Assembly (NCBI GenBank): GCA_965224575.1
Contig: CBDCZQ010000006.1
Span: 1,302,001-1,366,000 of the forward strand
DNA: 64,000 bases
Reading direction: 5' to 3'
Source of the DNA: QPIN01 sp965224575
GTDB taxonomy: Bacteria; Pseudomonadota; Gammaproteobacteria; Methylococcales; Methylomonadaceae
The stretch's first letter is position 1; each line of letters starts with the position of its first letter. The notes below the pieces were generated by a model. That model made no database searches, had not been told where the DNA came from, and saw nothing but the letters and a program-made list of their open reading frames with translations. Below are positions 6,779-15,013 of the stretch, one piece after another. A program made the translations under genes and the position numbers.

Positions 6779-9028
6779 TTACAGCCCTTTCCTATATTGG
6801 TTTCTAGTCGATAGCTCTACCATTTGGTGAAGGTTTTGCTGTGCAGTCTCATCACCATTTAGCATGCTTTCAAATTGCATAATTAATTGTGCTTTGTCTG
6901 GCTCAGCCTTAGATCCAGAACCAATGTCAGTGAGATCAATAAAAAATTCATCAAACAAATCACCCAAATCATTCACTATGTCTACATTTAAAAATTGCTC
7001 ATTATTGTAGATGCTGGGGTAGCCACCTTTTTGTTTATCAATGGCAAAAGAAACACCTTTGACATTGGTGACTGTGGTTGATTTTTCGCACTTCAGCATA
7101 CAGCCATCTTCAATGCTGGGTTTTTTACAACCGACCGTCCGTTGGAAGAAACATTGCCTGCTGGTCATCAGTAAAATAGGGTGATAAATGCTGTATAACA
7201 ATTTAAAGTTGTTAGGGCGTGCGATTTTTTTGATTTGCACGCGGTTAATTTCGTTTGAAATAAACGCGCCCGCACAATTTAATTCTTCTTGCAGGGCTAA
7301 TAATGCATAGGAATTTGTGGTGTTTAAAAAGGGGCCAGCAATCCACTCAATGCCCATTTCAAATGCTTTGTATGCGATGCCGGTGTTATTGCTGACAATA
7401 CGTTTGGGACGAACCTGTTCTAAAATACGTACCGATTCATCATAATCTTTGCCAATTAAAACCGCTGGAAACCACGGAATTAAACGTGGATTATTCAATA
7501 AAAGTTCGATGTGTTTATTGCAGCCTTTTTTTAGGCTTTCAGGTAATTTGAAATACACATCCGCATGGGTTAAATCACATAAAAACATATCTTTTACATC
7601 AGCGATCAAAATTGACAGACTAGGCTTGTTAGAGAGTTTTTTGTGCTTAATTAATTCGGGAACATTGACGTGAGGAATTATTTTGGCAGAATTAGTGAGC
7701 AACAAAGTCGCTTGGTTTTTAAGCGTGCTTATTTCTTTAAACGGAATGATTAAATTTTCTTCTAAGCCCATGCAATTAAAATCGCTAATATCAAAATGAT
7801 TGAAAGCAAAGTTTTTGAAACATCTTTCTAACACAGACTGAGTAATCGGCAATTCCTGGGCAACGTTTAGCGTGGATTCTGTTTCTAGGCTATGCGTTTT
7901 ATCGTTATCACCCACTATGATAATTAATGTTAATGGCTGGTTCTGCTTGCCTGTAAAAGACAAAGAAATGCTTTGTTTGCCAATGCTAATATCTTTAATT
8001 TTTTCAGCAAGTTCATCCCCCAAACTGTTTTTTTGCTGATAATGATTTTTCTTAACTTGCTTGATATCTTCTAATAAAACAACCTTGCTTTCTTTTATCG
8101 CATGTTTAAGGCTGTAATCACGCGGGCTGTCGATAAACATATCCTTGTTGAGATCACCCTTTAAAAAAGAGTTGGTAAAGCCACGGTTAAAAACATGATG
8201 TAAGTTAGCATCATCATTTTGTAATTGTCCTGACTTTTCAAACGTGTCTATCTGTTGTCGCCACGTGTCAATGACGGTATAGACATAGTGTGCATTTTTG
8301 ATTCGACCCTCAACTTTCAGAGAGTCAACGCCTGCATTAACAAGTGCTGGAAGGTCAAAATAGGCAGAATTATCCTTTAGGTTAAGCGGGTAGAGGTTGC
8401 CTGTTTCTGTGACTTCATACTCATCGCGACATGCTTGGCTGCAACTGCCACGATTGCCAGAGTTACCCACACTCACTGAGCTAGAATAGCACTGACCAGA
8501 AAAAGCAACGCACAAGGCTCCGTGTACAAAAACTTCGGTTAACAGGTCATGTTGATGGGCAACTGAAGTTAATAATTTTATTTCGTGGATATTAAGTTCT
8601 CGTGACAAGTTAAGCCGTGTTGCGCCCATTTTTGCAAGAAACTTTATTTGCCCTTCGTTATGTGTTGTTAACTGTGTTGAAGCATGAATATTTAACGTAG
8701 GGAAGTATTTTTTAACTAAATTGAAAGCGCCCAAATCTTGCACGATAATGCCATCGATTTTGGTGTTAACGAGTTTGTTTAAAATCTTAATTAAGCCCGC
8801 AATTTCTTGTTCTAAAATAACCACGTTTAGGGTTAAAAATACCTCACAATCATGCTTGTGAGCTAAGCGTAAAACTCCAAGTAAATCGTCAAAAGACAAA
8901 TTAGAAGCTCTGTTGCGAGCATTAAAATTAACTAACCCACAATACACAGCATTAGCACCCGCAATAACGGCTGCTTTAATGGCTTCAACATCGCCGCCGG
9001 GCGCTAATAATTCAATTTTTTTATTCAT
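6779..9028 (-). CDS. U32 family protein, RlhA-like (23S rRNA C2501 hydroxylation)
   Basis: A 749-residue protein with a TIM-barrel N-terminal domain beginning IELLAPGGDVEAIKAA and the U32 signature EVFVHGALCVAFSGQC at 165-180. Further cysteines at 196 and 200 and in the C-terminal part (CMLKCEKS) are candidate iron-sulfur ligands, as in RlhA and TrhP. Domain order and the RGSCSQACR segment match E. coli RlhA, which with prephenate-derived input hydroxylates C2501 of 23S rRNA. The chain is about 95 residues longer than E. coli RlhA, the extra length being in the central region. Assignment to RlhA rather than another U32 subgroup is probable, not certain. Confidence 0.75.
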   Translation of the reverse strand: MNKKIELLAPGGDVEAIKAAVIAGANAVYCGLVNFNARNRASNLSFDDLLGVLRLAHKHDCEVFLTLNVVILEQEIAGLIKILNKLVNTKIDGIIVQDLGAFNLVKKYFPTLNIHASTQLTTHNEGQIKFLAKMGATRLNLSRELNIHEIKLLTSVAHQHDLLTEVFVHGALCVAFSGQCYSSSVSVGNSGNRGSCSQACRDEYEVTETGNLYPLNLKDNSAYFDLPALVNAGVDSLKVEGRIKNAHYVYTVIDTWRQQIDTFEKSGQLQNDDANLHHVFNRGFTNSFLKGDLNKDMFIDSPRDYSLKHAIKESKVVLLEDIKQVKKNHYQQKNSLGDELAEKIKDISIGKQSISLSFTGKQNQPLTLIIIVGDNDKTHSLETESTLNVAQELPITQSVLERCFKNFAFNHFDISDFNCMGLEENLIIPFKEISTLKNQATLLLTNSAKIIPHVNVPELIKHKKLSNKPSLSILIADVKDMFLCDLTHADVYFKLPESLKKGCNKHIELLLNNPRLIPWFPAVLIGKDYDESVRILEQVRPKRIVSNNTGIAYKAFEMGIEWIAGPFLNTTNSYALLALQEELNCAGAFISNEINRVQIKKIARPNNFKLLYSIYHPILLMTSRQCFFQRTVGCKKPSIEDGCMLKCEKSTTVTNVKGVSFAIDKQKGGYPSIYNNEQFLNVDIVNDLGDLFDEFFIDLTDIGSGSKAEPDKAQLIMQFESMLNGDETAQQNLHQMVELSTRNQYRKGL

Positions 9029-9117
9029 TTTTCGGGTTCTATTTCAAGGTAAATTACTGCTGAAGGGGATGGGGTATTAGGGGCTGTCGATTGTTTAAAA
9101 TGACTTTTTAAACCCCG

Positions 9118-10002
9118 TTACTTGTTATGTTTATTTTCAACCTTACTCACCCTTTGGAGCAGGTCAATAAACTCATCAGGCGCAGGGGTCTCAAAGGTTA
9201 GTTGTTTGCCCGTATCGGGTCGCTTAATGCTCAGCCGTAAGGCATGAAGTCCCAAATGCGGGCCATCACTGCCATAGCGAGGATCACCAATCACCGGATG
9301 CCCTAACCAAGAGAGATGGGCACGGATTTGATGTTGCCGACCTGTTTTTAGTTGAACCTCTAGCAGTGAACGATTGTTAGTCATTTTTAGTGTTTTAAAA
9401 TACGTAATAGCATTCTTTGCTTCTGGGTGAGCCCCCACATTCATATGATACTTTTCTGGATCCATCCACAGAGGCTGGTCAATTGTTCCTTCATCTGGGT
9501 TTGGGCAACCCTCAACAATTGCCAGATAAGTTTTCTCAGCACTAGACCACTTATCATTAACAGCCTCTCGCATCTCGCGAGAAGTAGCGAACAACAAAAC
9601 GCCCGACGTATCACGATCAAGCCGATGAACCGGCCACAATTTAACAAGGCGCTTGGGACGCGACAACTGGTTACGAAGCATTGCATGAGCATGTACTTTG
9701 CTTTCACTCGCCGATGCTACCGATAACAACTTAGCCGGCTTATTAATTGCGATCAAATCTCGATCCGAATACAAAATTTCTAATTGATCAGAGTTGTGTG
9801 GAATATGTTTTGCCGATGCCCTCACTTCTATCTGACTGCCAATATTAAGCGCGTGGCTATGCAGAGTTACTGATTGGCCGTCAACAAATACACATCCTGT
9901 TTTAAGTCGTTGTTTAATCTTGCTACGACTCCAACCCTTTAATTGTAGATTGAGGAAGGGGAGTAAACTCGTTTTTTCATTTGCTGTAAATCGATCAGAC
10001 AT
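9118..10002 (-). CDS. RluA-family 23S/tRNA pseudouridine synthase
   Basis: A 294-residue enzyme with an N-terminal S4 RNA-binding domain (about residues 10-65, WSRSKIKQRLKTG) and a RluA-type catalytic domain. The catalytic motif HRLDRDTSG is at 126-134, with Asp129 the expected nucleophile. KTGRQHQIRAHL and GDPRYG are the other family motifs. It isomerises uridine to pseudouridine in structured RNA. The short form with S4 domain resembles the RluC/RluD branch, but the exact target base cannot be assigned from sequence. It lies 90 bases upstream of the U32 gene on the same strand, so both RNA-modification genes may form one unit. Confidence 0.85.
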   Translation of the reverse strand: MSDRFTANEKTSLLPFLNLQLKGWSRSKIKQRLKTGCVFVDGQSVTLHSHALNIGSQIEVRASAKHIPHNSDQLEILYSDRDLIAINKPAKLLSVASASESKVHAHAMLRNQLSRPKRLVKLWPVHRLDRDTSGVLLFATSREMREAVNDKWSSAEKTYLAIVEGCPNPDEGTIDQPLWMDPEKYHMNVGAHPEAKNAITYFKTLKMTNNRSLLEVQLKTGRQHQIRAHLSWLGHPVIGDPRYGSDGPHLGLHALRLSIKRPDTGKQLTFETPAPDEFIDLLQRVSKVENKHNK

Positions 10003-10137
10003 GGTCGGTCAAACTTTATTTTTAAATTAATAAGGCATTTTACGGTCTTTGCAAAATTTGTGATCCTTTTTTAGGGCAGCTACAAGCATGGGTTGTGTGC
10101 TTTTTTGTTAAAAAGGATTATTCAATATCATACTCAC

Positions 10138-10640
10138 TTATGTAATGTTTTGATCCCAATAAGGAAAATCCCCAAACCGATCAACCAAAAAGTCAATTAA
10201 TGCCCGTGTCCGTCGTGGTAAAAATTGTGTTTGTGGGTAAATAGTGTAAGCATTTGGTTGGGGAAGATTGTAATCTGTTAAAACAGGCAGTAGCTCACCA
10301 GCAGCAATCACCTTCCATGTGATAAATGTGGGGGAGGCGATGATGCCATGCCCCGCAATAGCCATCTCTTTTAAAAAATCGCCATTATTGGAGACTATTT
10401 TTGTATTTATGTGAACAGTAAATTGAGCCCCCTTTTATCGGTTAATACCCAAGAGTTACGTTCTGTCATGTTGTAGTAGAGTAAATGATGGTTTTGTAAA
10501 TCATTGGGAGTTTTAGGGAATCCATGTTTTTTTAGGTAGTCTGGGCTGGCACATAATAGCATTTTAATGGGTGATATTTTACGCGCCATCAAATTGGAAC
10601 TTTTTAATTCAGAGTGGGGAAGATACTAATACTGCTTACT
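10138..10640 (-). pseudogene. LysR-family regulator, N-terminus lost and frameshifted
   Basis: Only the ligand-binding half remains. The piece at 10407-10640 reads ARKISPIKMLLCASPDYLKKHG, typical of the LysR substrate domain; a one-base shift near 10413 moves the frame, after which VSNNGDFLKEMAIAGHGI continues to the stop at 10138. The helix-turn-helix domain is absent. The break coincides with a degenerate copy of the IS4/MITE left end at 10622-10646, so an element insertion or deletion probably removed the 5' half. Confidence 0.8.
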
Positions 10641-10882
10641 TAACAGACTATTTTCATTAGGAAAGGCACCTTTTGTTTTAGTCAGCTTACTGAAACTGCC
10701 TGTGCACAGCTTCTACAGCTGAGCTAGTGTGCTGGGATTACGCGCTGCTTCATCGCCAGCCTACATTTTGTTTTTTGGTATCGCTATGAATATAGCTATT
10801 TGATAAATGTATATAGGGGAGCGAGGCTGCGCCTTACTTCCCTATTTTTTCACCTACTTTGCGTAGGCTCAAACCGCTTAAA
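10622..10882. repeat. Degenerate MITE end and non-coding stretch
   Basis: GATACTAATACTGCTTACTTAACAG at 10623-10647 resembles GATACGAATGGCACTTACTTAACAG at the left ends of the two MITEs near 35-36 kb. No matching right end is clear before 10882. The rest holds no gene; AGGGGAGCGAGGCTGCGCCTTACTTCCCT near 10815-10845 could form an imperfect hairpin, perhaps the terminator for the decayed genes on the minus strand. Confidence 0.4.
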
Positions 10883-11329
10883 TTAACCTAGAGGAATTCT
10901 AATTTTTTGACCAGGGTAAATTAAGTCAGCATCTAGTATAATTTCTCTGTTGGCATCAAAAATACGTGGGTAAGTCATTGCATCGCCATAAAAGTTTTTG
11001 GCAATTTTAGATAATGAATCTCCACTTTTAATAATGTAATATTCTACATTATCTGCTTCTAAAGCGACCATAATATCTGTATCTACTTCCGCTACATCAA
11101 TATTTACCACAACTTCATTAACACCTTCCACATTGCCCGCCATCAGCACCACTTTCTGTGCGGCTTCGAGACTATCGGTTGATCCAACTAAATTAACAGT
11201 GCCATCATCAAAAGCTGCTGTTAGGTTATCAATGCCAGGGTTATTCGCTAGAATATACTCAGTTATTTTTTCACCCGCTTCCGCATCATTTCCAAAAAGT
11301 TTTTTGCCTATGTTTTTTGCAAAATCAAA
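10883..11329 (-). pseudogene. BON-LysM protein (Kbp/YgaU-like) with its start codon lost
   Basis: The minus-strand frame is open from 11329 to the stop at 10883 and encodes about 148 residues: DFAKNIGKKLFGNDAEAG, a BON domain, then a LysM domain (YYIIKSGDSLSKIAKNFYG...YPGQKIRIP). This order and length match Kbp (YgaU), a potassium-binding periplasm/cytosol protein of E. coli, which begins MGLFDFVK. Here the frame hits a stop at 11330-11332 where the first residues should be, exactly where a GGGGTCAGG repeat end joins. The first possible start is GTG at 11152, inside the BON domain. The protein body is undamaged, so the loss looks recent. Confidence 0.75.
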
Positions 11330-11334
11330 TTATA

Positions 11335-11393
11335 ACTGGGGTCAGGTTCAAGTTAAAAAGAGGTAAGATATTTAATTTTGACCTGCCCTCAGA
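11335..11393. repeat. Mini-element with GGGGTCAGGTT inverted ends
   Basis: GGGGTCAGGTTCAAGTTAAA at the left and TTTAATTTTGACCTGCCCTC at the right are imperfect reverse complements about 20 bases apart. The unit belongs to the same class of GGGGTCAG-ended sequences seen at 36444-36540 and around the RAYT element. It sits directly on the lost start of the Kbp-like gene. Confidence 0.5.
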
Positions 11394-11441
11394 TATTCAT
11401 GCCCCCGGTTATTACATAACAACGTCCCTATTGAGGGAATC

Positions 11442-11640
11442 ATTTTTGGGCTGAAGTATTATGTAGATACCGTAGGTTTAGATTCAGAAATGATAAAAAA
11501 ACATGTAAAATACCAAGAAGAGAATTTTAATTAACCAATCATGATTATTGGTTCAACTCTCAAGCTTGCCTTCTATGAAGGACAGCTTAACCCCCCTTCT
11601 AGGGGTTACTACAAATCCATGTCTTATGGGCATGGATATT
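11442..11640 (+). mobile_element. IS200/IS605 3' remnant: tnpA tail and terminal hairpins
   Basis: The frame from 11442 to TAA at 11532-11534 reads FGLKYYVDTVGLDSEMIKK followed by HVKYQEENFN, the usual tail of a Y1 transposase TnpA. Downstream are two adjacent hairpins, AACCCC/GGGGTT (11589-11607) and TCCATG/CATGGA (11616-11636), like the right-end hairpins of this family. The catalytic His-hydrophobic-His and tyrosine regions are missing, so this is a dead fragment. Confidence 0.6.
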
Positions 11641-11666
11641 GAATTCCAATATAATATATCGTACTT

Positions 11667-11948
11667 ATGAAATTACTGATACGAAACCTTAGCCGCACTA
11701 CTACAGAAGCAGAACTTCAAGAAATTTTTGAAGGATATGGTGTTGTTCAATCTTGTACGTTAGTGACAGATAAAACAACAGGTCAATCTAAAGGGTTTGG
11801 TTTTATCGAAATACCTAAAATAGGCGAGGCTAAAGCTGCAATTAAAAGTCTAAATGGTACCGACATAGCTGGAAGCAAAATTCGTGTTAAAAAGGCAGAG
11901 GTGGTGAGCAGTAAAGAGAATAAGCGTGCAGATGGATCAGTTAAATAA
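11667..11948 (+). CDS. Small RNA-recognition-motif (RRM) protein
   Basis: A 93-residue protein made of a single RRM. RNP2 is LLIRNLS at residues 3-9 and RNP1 is KGFGFIEI near 43-50, with the aromatic residues that stack on RNA bases in place. The C-terminal tail (KAEVVSSKENKRADGS) is basic and flexible. Such single-RRM proteins in proteobacteria and cyanobacteria bind RNA and are often cold-inducible; the specific role here is unknown. It stands alone between the IS200 remnant and a dispersed repeat, with no operon partner. Confidence 0.9.
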   Translation: MKLLIRNLSRTTTEAELQEIFEGYGVVQSCTLVTDKTTGQSKGFGFIEIPKIGEAKAAIKSLNGTDIAGSKIRVKKAEVVSSKENKRADGSVK

Positions 11949-11959
11949 ACCTCGAAACC

Positions 11960-12030
11960 AACTCGTAAATCGGGTGAACGACAGCGTTATCCGGCATTTT
12001 GTGGGTATTGTGGAAACGGTGGGGATGAGC
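11960..12030. repeat. Dispersed repeat family A, diverged copy
   Basis: ACTCGTAAATCGGGTGAACGACAGCGTTATCCGGCATTTTGTGGGTATTGTGG follows the layout of the copies at 2292 and 4405, with about one difference in eight bases. It again starts right after a stop codon, here that of the RRM gene. Confidence 0.7.
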
Positions 12031-12181
12031 AACAGGAAATAAGTGGGTGATGTACTTTCTACTTGAACGCGGCAATCTCGTATTCAGATTGAAAGGGTAA
12101 GAAAAACAAATATCTATTTGCTTAATTGCTTTACTTTAAGATATTCTTACTTGGTATTACTTTTGTTTGAAATCAATAATT

Positions 12182-12422
12182 ATACAATCCACTTCAGTTA
12201 CAAGTAAGGGTCAAATAACCATTCCTAAACACATCCGACAACAGCTTGGAATACGCAAAGGAAGTAAATTAGAAGCTGCTGTCGTAGGAAACCATATTGA
12301 ACTGTATATTAGCAATACCGCCCACCATTAAATCTACGGGCTATGCTATGTTACAAAGCCCCCGTCCTGCCGTACCAACAGATTTTGACCCTGCAAGTTT
12401 ATTAAATAATGATCGGTCTTGA
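12182..12422 (+). pseudogene. AbrB-type antitoxin (vapB-like), frameshifted
   Basis: The frame TSVTSKGQITIPKHIRQQLGI is a SpoVT-AbrB DNA-binding domain. No ATG precedes it: the expected start reads ATA at 12182, although a TTG at 12167 is in frame. After IELYISN the frame stops at 12329-12331; one extra base near 12317 would join it to SLLNNDRS and the stop at 12420-12422, just past the toxin start. The DNA-binding half may therefore still be made, while the C-terminal toxin-binding half is lost. Confidence 0.7.
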
Positions 12423-12843
12423 TACTAATATTTTAGCTCGTTATTATATTCAGGATGAAGCAGATAAAGAGGTTGAAAAACAACATAAATCAGCTCGAAA
12501 ACTGATGGAGTCAGGAGAACCATTAATGGTTTGCAAAATAGTTTTCCTTGAATTTGAATGGGTAATGAGAGGCTATTATCAATTCACTCCCTCAGATATT
12601 AACTCTGTTTTTCAACATTTATTATCCTTGGAACATGTAATGATGGAAGATCGTACAGCTATACAGCAAGCAATCGCTAACTTTGAACTTGGCTTTGATT
12701 TTGCAGATGTGCTACATCATGCAAGCTACAAAGATTGTACTACCGTGGCTTCTTTTGATAATAAAAAATTTGAGAGGCTTGCCAAACGAAATGGCTTAAT
12801 GCCTTCAGTAATAGTGCCAAAGCTGAAACCGGTAAGATATTGA
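12409..12843 (+). CDS. VapC-like PIN-domain ribonuclease toxin
   Basis: A 144-residue PIN-domain protein. It begins MIGLDTNILARYY (first catalytic Asp at 5), keeps the glutamate in FLEFEWVMRGY, and keeps the later acidic residues in FDFADVLHHAS and TVASFDNKKF. VapC toxins cut tRNA or rRNA and are held inactive by a cognate antitoxin. The start overlaps the end of the antitoxin frame, the usual coupling. The toxin reads intact although its antitoxin is frameshifted, which should be lethal unless the toxin is weak, silent, neutralised in trans, or the frameshift is a sequencing error. Confidence 0.85.
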   Translation: MIGLDTNILARYYIQDEADKEVEKQHKSARKLMESGEPLMVCKIVFLEFEWVMRGYYQFTPSDINSVFQHLLSLEHVMMEDRTAIQQAIANFELGFDFADVLHHASYKDCTTVASFDNKKFERLAKRNGLMPSVIVPKLKPVRY

Positions 12844-13066
12844 GTCCCTACTTAATGCGGACTAAAAATTTGTTTAGAAGAAAAAGCTATGCATACAACC
12901 AATGTTAATAACTCATAGAGAATTAAGAGCTAGTGCTCTGCACCAATTTTCTAAGTATTTTTTTTGAGAGGAGCATTTCTTGCTATGTTATTTGGACTAG
13001 CGTATAAAAACAGCGGACTGAAAACATTTTTCAGTAAACTAATGCAAAAATAAGACGGGGATTTCA
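12844..13066. other. Intergenic stretch, no gene seen
   Basis: AT-rich sequence between the toxin gene and the next membrane-protein gene. I see no open frame, repeat or clear promoter here. Confidence 0.4.
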
Positions 13067-13474
13067 ATGAGAGGAGCAGGTGGATCATCAGGGGGTTTAG
13101 GTCATTTTTTTATTGGTATAACAATGATGTGCGCAGGCTTTTATCTACTCTTAAATTCTATTTCAGTTTCTTCAAGTTTTGGATCAGGTGCTCGCTTATA
13201 TGGCTTTTCAGTTTTTGGCTCAAATCATACAATAACCGGTGGAACAATAATGTTCCCTTTTATTTTCGGGATAGCTATTGTCTTTTATAATAGCAAGAAT
13301 ATGTTAGGCTGGTTATTAACTTTAGGGTCAATTACTGCGCTAATTTTTGGTGTCATTTCATCCATACACTTTAGCTTTAGATCTATGAGTGCTTTCGATT
13401 TGATTTCAATATTAGTTTTAGCGATGGGAGGGCTGGGAATTTTCCTTCGCTCATTAAAAGAACTTGAAGGGTAA
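13067..13474 (+). CDS. Four-helix inner-membrane protein of unknown function
   Basis: A 135-residue hydrophobic protein. A glycine/serine-rich N-terminus (RGAGGSSGGLG) precedes four predicted membrane segments, roughly at residues 12-30, 62-78, 84-104 and 112-128. I see no catalytic or binding motif and do not recognise the family. The gene stands alone with ATG at 13067; there is only a weak purine-rich stretch upstream (ACGGGG). Confidence 0.6.
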   Translation: MRGAGGSSGGLGHFFIGITMMCAGFYLLLNSISVSSSFGSGARLYGFSVFGSNHTITGGTIMFPFIFGIAIVFYNSKNMLGWLLTLGSITALIFGVISSIHFSFRSMSAFDLISILVLAMGGLGIFLRSLKELEG

Positions 13475-13580
13475 TTTTCCTCAGCCTAAACGATTTTTAA
13501 TTCACCTCTTTTTTCAACATTTGAAAATATTTGTTATTGAAAATAAGTTAAAAAAAACGTAACCACTCACCCGCCCCGAT

Positions 13581-14021
13581 CTACTTGCAACTAATCTTAA
13601 ATTTGATCGTAAATCTATTCATCCAGTTTTCGACAATTAAACTCTCAACACGAGAAAACTCGCGTTCATTTGCAGTCACCACGATTAAGCCTAAAGACAA
13701 AGCATGAGCAGCGATTAACAAATCATTATGGCCAATAGGCAAACCTCTACTTTCTATATTCACCCTGATTTTTGCATAGACTTTATCAATTGATTCCAAC
13801 GGTAAAATAGGCAAGCTATTCAATACCTGTTCTACATTAAACGATAGTTTTTTTGATAGTTTTTTTGTCGCGCCATAACGTAATTCACATGCGACGATCA
13901 GACTGGAACAACAATATTTCCCTTAGTTTGATGCCAGCACTTTTTCTGCAACTAAACCTTGTGGGTTTTTTATTAACTCCGAGACTATGTTCGTATCCAA
14001 TAAATAACGATAATTAGCCAT
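13581..14021 (-). pseudogene. VapC-like PIN toxin with an in-frame stop at codon 33
   Basis: ATG at 14019-14021 opens MANYRYLLDTNIVSELIKNPQG, a PIN-domain start. Codon 33 (13923-13925) is TAA; beyond it the same frame continues unbroken (SSLIVACELRYG, then GLPIGHNDLLIAAHALS and VTANEREF) to the stop at 13581. A single nonsense change, probably from CAA, therefore inactivates an otherwise complete 146-residue toxin. The antitoxin gene upstream is intact. Confidence 0.85.
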
Positions 14022-14022
14022 T

Positions 14023-14259
14023 TTAGAAAATATCTTCTGGCTTTACAATAGGGTCTATAATCTCAGGTAAATCTTCTTCTAAAGAAGATAAAGATGCCAG
14101 TATTACCTTTAAAGTTTTTTTTCTAACCGGTTGAATAATCAGCTTATCACCTTCTTTATGAATCGTTGCTTCTGTCCCCTCCAGTTCAAATTCACGAGGA
14201 ATGCGTATTGCTTGATTCCTACCATTTCTAAATAGACTAACGTGTTTTTCACGACTCAA
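14023..14259 (-). CDS. VapB/AbrB-type antitoxin
   Basis: A 78-residue protein whose N-terminal half (HVSLFRNGRNQAIRIPREF) is the swapped-hairpin DNA-binding domain typical of VapB antitoxins; the acidic C-terminus (LPEIIDPIVKPEDIF) is the toxin-binding arm. The stop is two bases before the toxin ATG. The start is TTG at 14259 with no visible Shine-Dalgarno, because the sequence directly upstream is a copy of the FtsZ-like gene's leader. The original start region may have been replaced, so expression is doubtful. Confidence 0.7.
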   Translation of the reverse strand: MSREKHVSLFRNGRNQAIRIPREFELEGTEATIHKEGDKLIIQPVRKKTLKVILASLSSLEEDLPEIIDPIVKPEDIF

Positions 14260-14366
14260 TCTGTCGTATAAAAGGATTATTCTAGTGTTTCATAAAGTCT
14301 TTGGAGGTAGAAATGACATGGGAACTAATAGAAGAGTCTTACTTAACTATAGTTTCCAGCCTTTAA
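14251..14366 (+). pseudogene. Duplicated leader and first codons of the FtsZ-like gene
   Basis: The segment 14259-14330 matches 4521-4592: same CTGTCG(C/T)ATAAAAGGATTA(C/T)TCT block, same GGAGGTAG ribosome-binding site and the same first six codons (MTWELI). Here the start is ATG (14313) where the long copy has GTG. The frame ends after 17 codons at 14366, running into the TetR gene's 3' end. The hairpin at the front keeps pairing through a double change. This is a remnant of a second paralogue or of a duplicated leader. Confidence 0.7.
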
Positions 14367-14943
14367 TAAAATTTTTGACGAGTAGCATCACTGTTTCCTC
14401 AATATTTTTGATCCCCAGCAAATCGAATTTACCCGTTGATGATAAGATACAAATCCCATGAACTCCACTCCACAATGCGCGAGAAGCCAACTGACTTTGT
14501 TCATCATTATGTGATGTTGATAATTGTTTAAATTGAAACTCTACTAAGCTAAAAATATGATCCACTTTTAGTTGATACCAATCTGGCGCTTTATCATCTT
14601 CAATTGAAGAATGGTCAAAAAGCATTTTCCAACGATTAAAATTTTGAATGGCAAAAATCAGATAGGTTTTAGCTAGTTGCTCAATCATTTTTGCTGGATC
14701 ATCATTTTTGCTTATTAGACTAAGCTGTTCAGTCAAATCATCTAAAGTTCTTCCTTTTACATGCATAATCAAATCGGCCATATTATCAAAGACCATATAG
14801 ACACTTCCAACAGTATAGCCAATTTCCATTGCAATTTTACGTACTTTTAATCCACTAAAACCCTCTTCAATAACAATGGTTTCAGCGGCCTTGAGTACCA
14901 TTTCCTTTATTTCTTCCTGACTATGTTCGCTTCTTCTTGCCAT
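14347..14943 (-). CDS. TetR/AcrR-family transcriptional regulator
   Basis: A 198-residue regulator. Residues 10-60 form the TetR helix-turn-helix (KAAETIVIEEGFSGLKVRKI, then GYTVGSVYMVFDNMADLI); the C-terminal helical domain, with GVHGICILSSTGKF, resembles the WHG-type ligand domain. The Nudix gene starts 70 bases away, divergently, so the shared intergenic region probably holds its operator and it may control itself and the Nudix gene. The ligand is unknown. Confidence 0.85.
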   Translation of the reverse strand: MARRSEHSQEEIKEMVLKAAETIVIEEGFSGLKVRKIAMEIGYTVGSVYMVFDNMADLIMHVKGRTLDDLTEQLSLISKNDDPAKMIEQLAKTYLIFAIQNFNRWKMLFDHSSIEDDKAPDWYQLKVDHIFSLVEFQFKQLSTSHNDEQSQLASRALWSGVHGICILSSTGKFDLLGIKNIEETVMLLVKNFIKGWKL

Positions 14944-15013
14944 TATTTAGATTATAATTCTTTTACTTAAAACTATACCTTACACGACATAAGTTCAAGA
15001 ATCGACTGTTATT

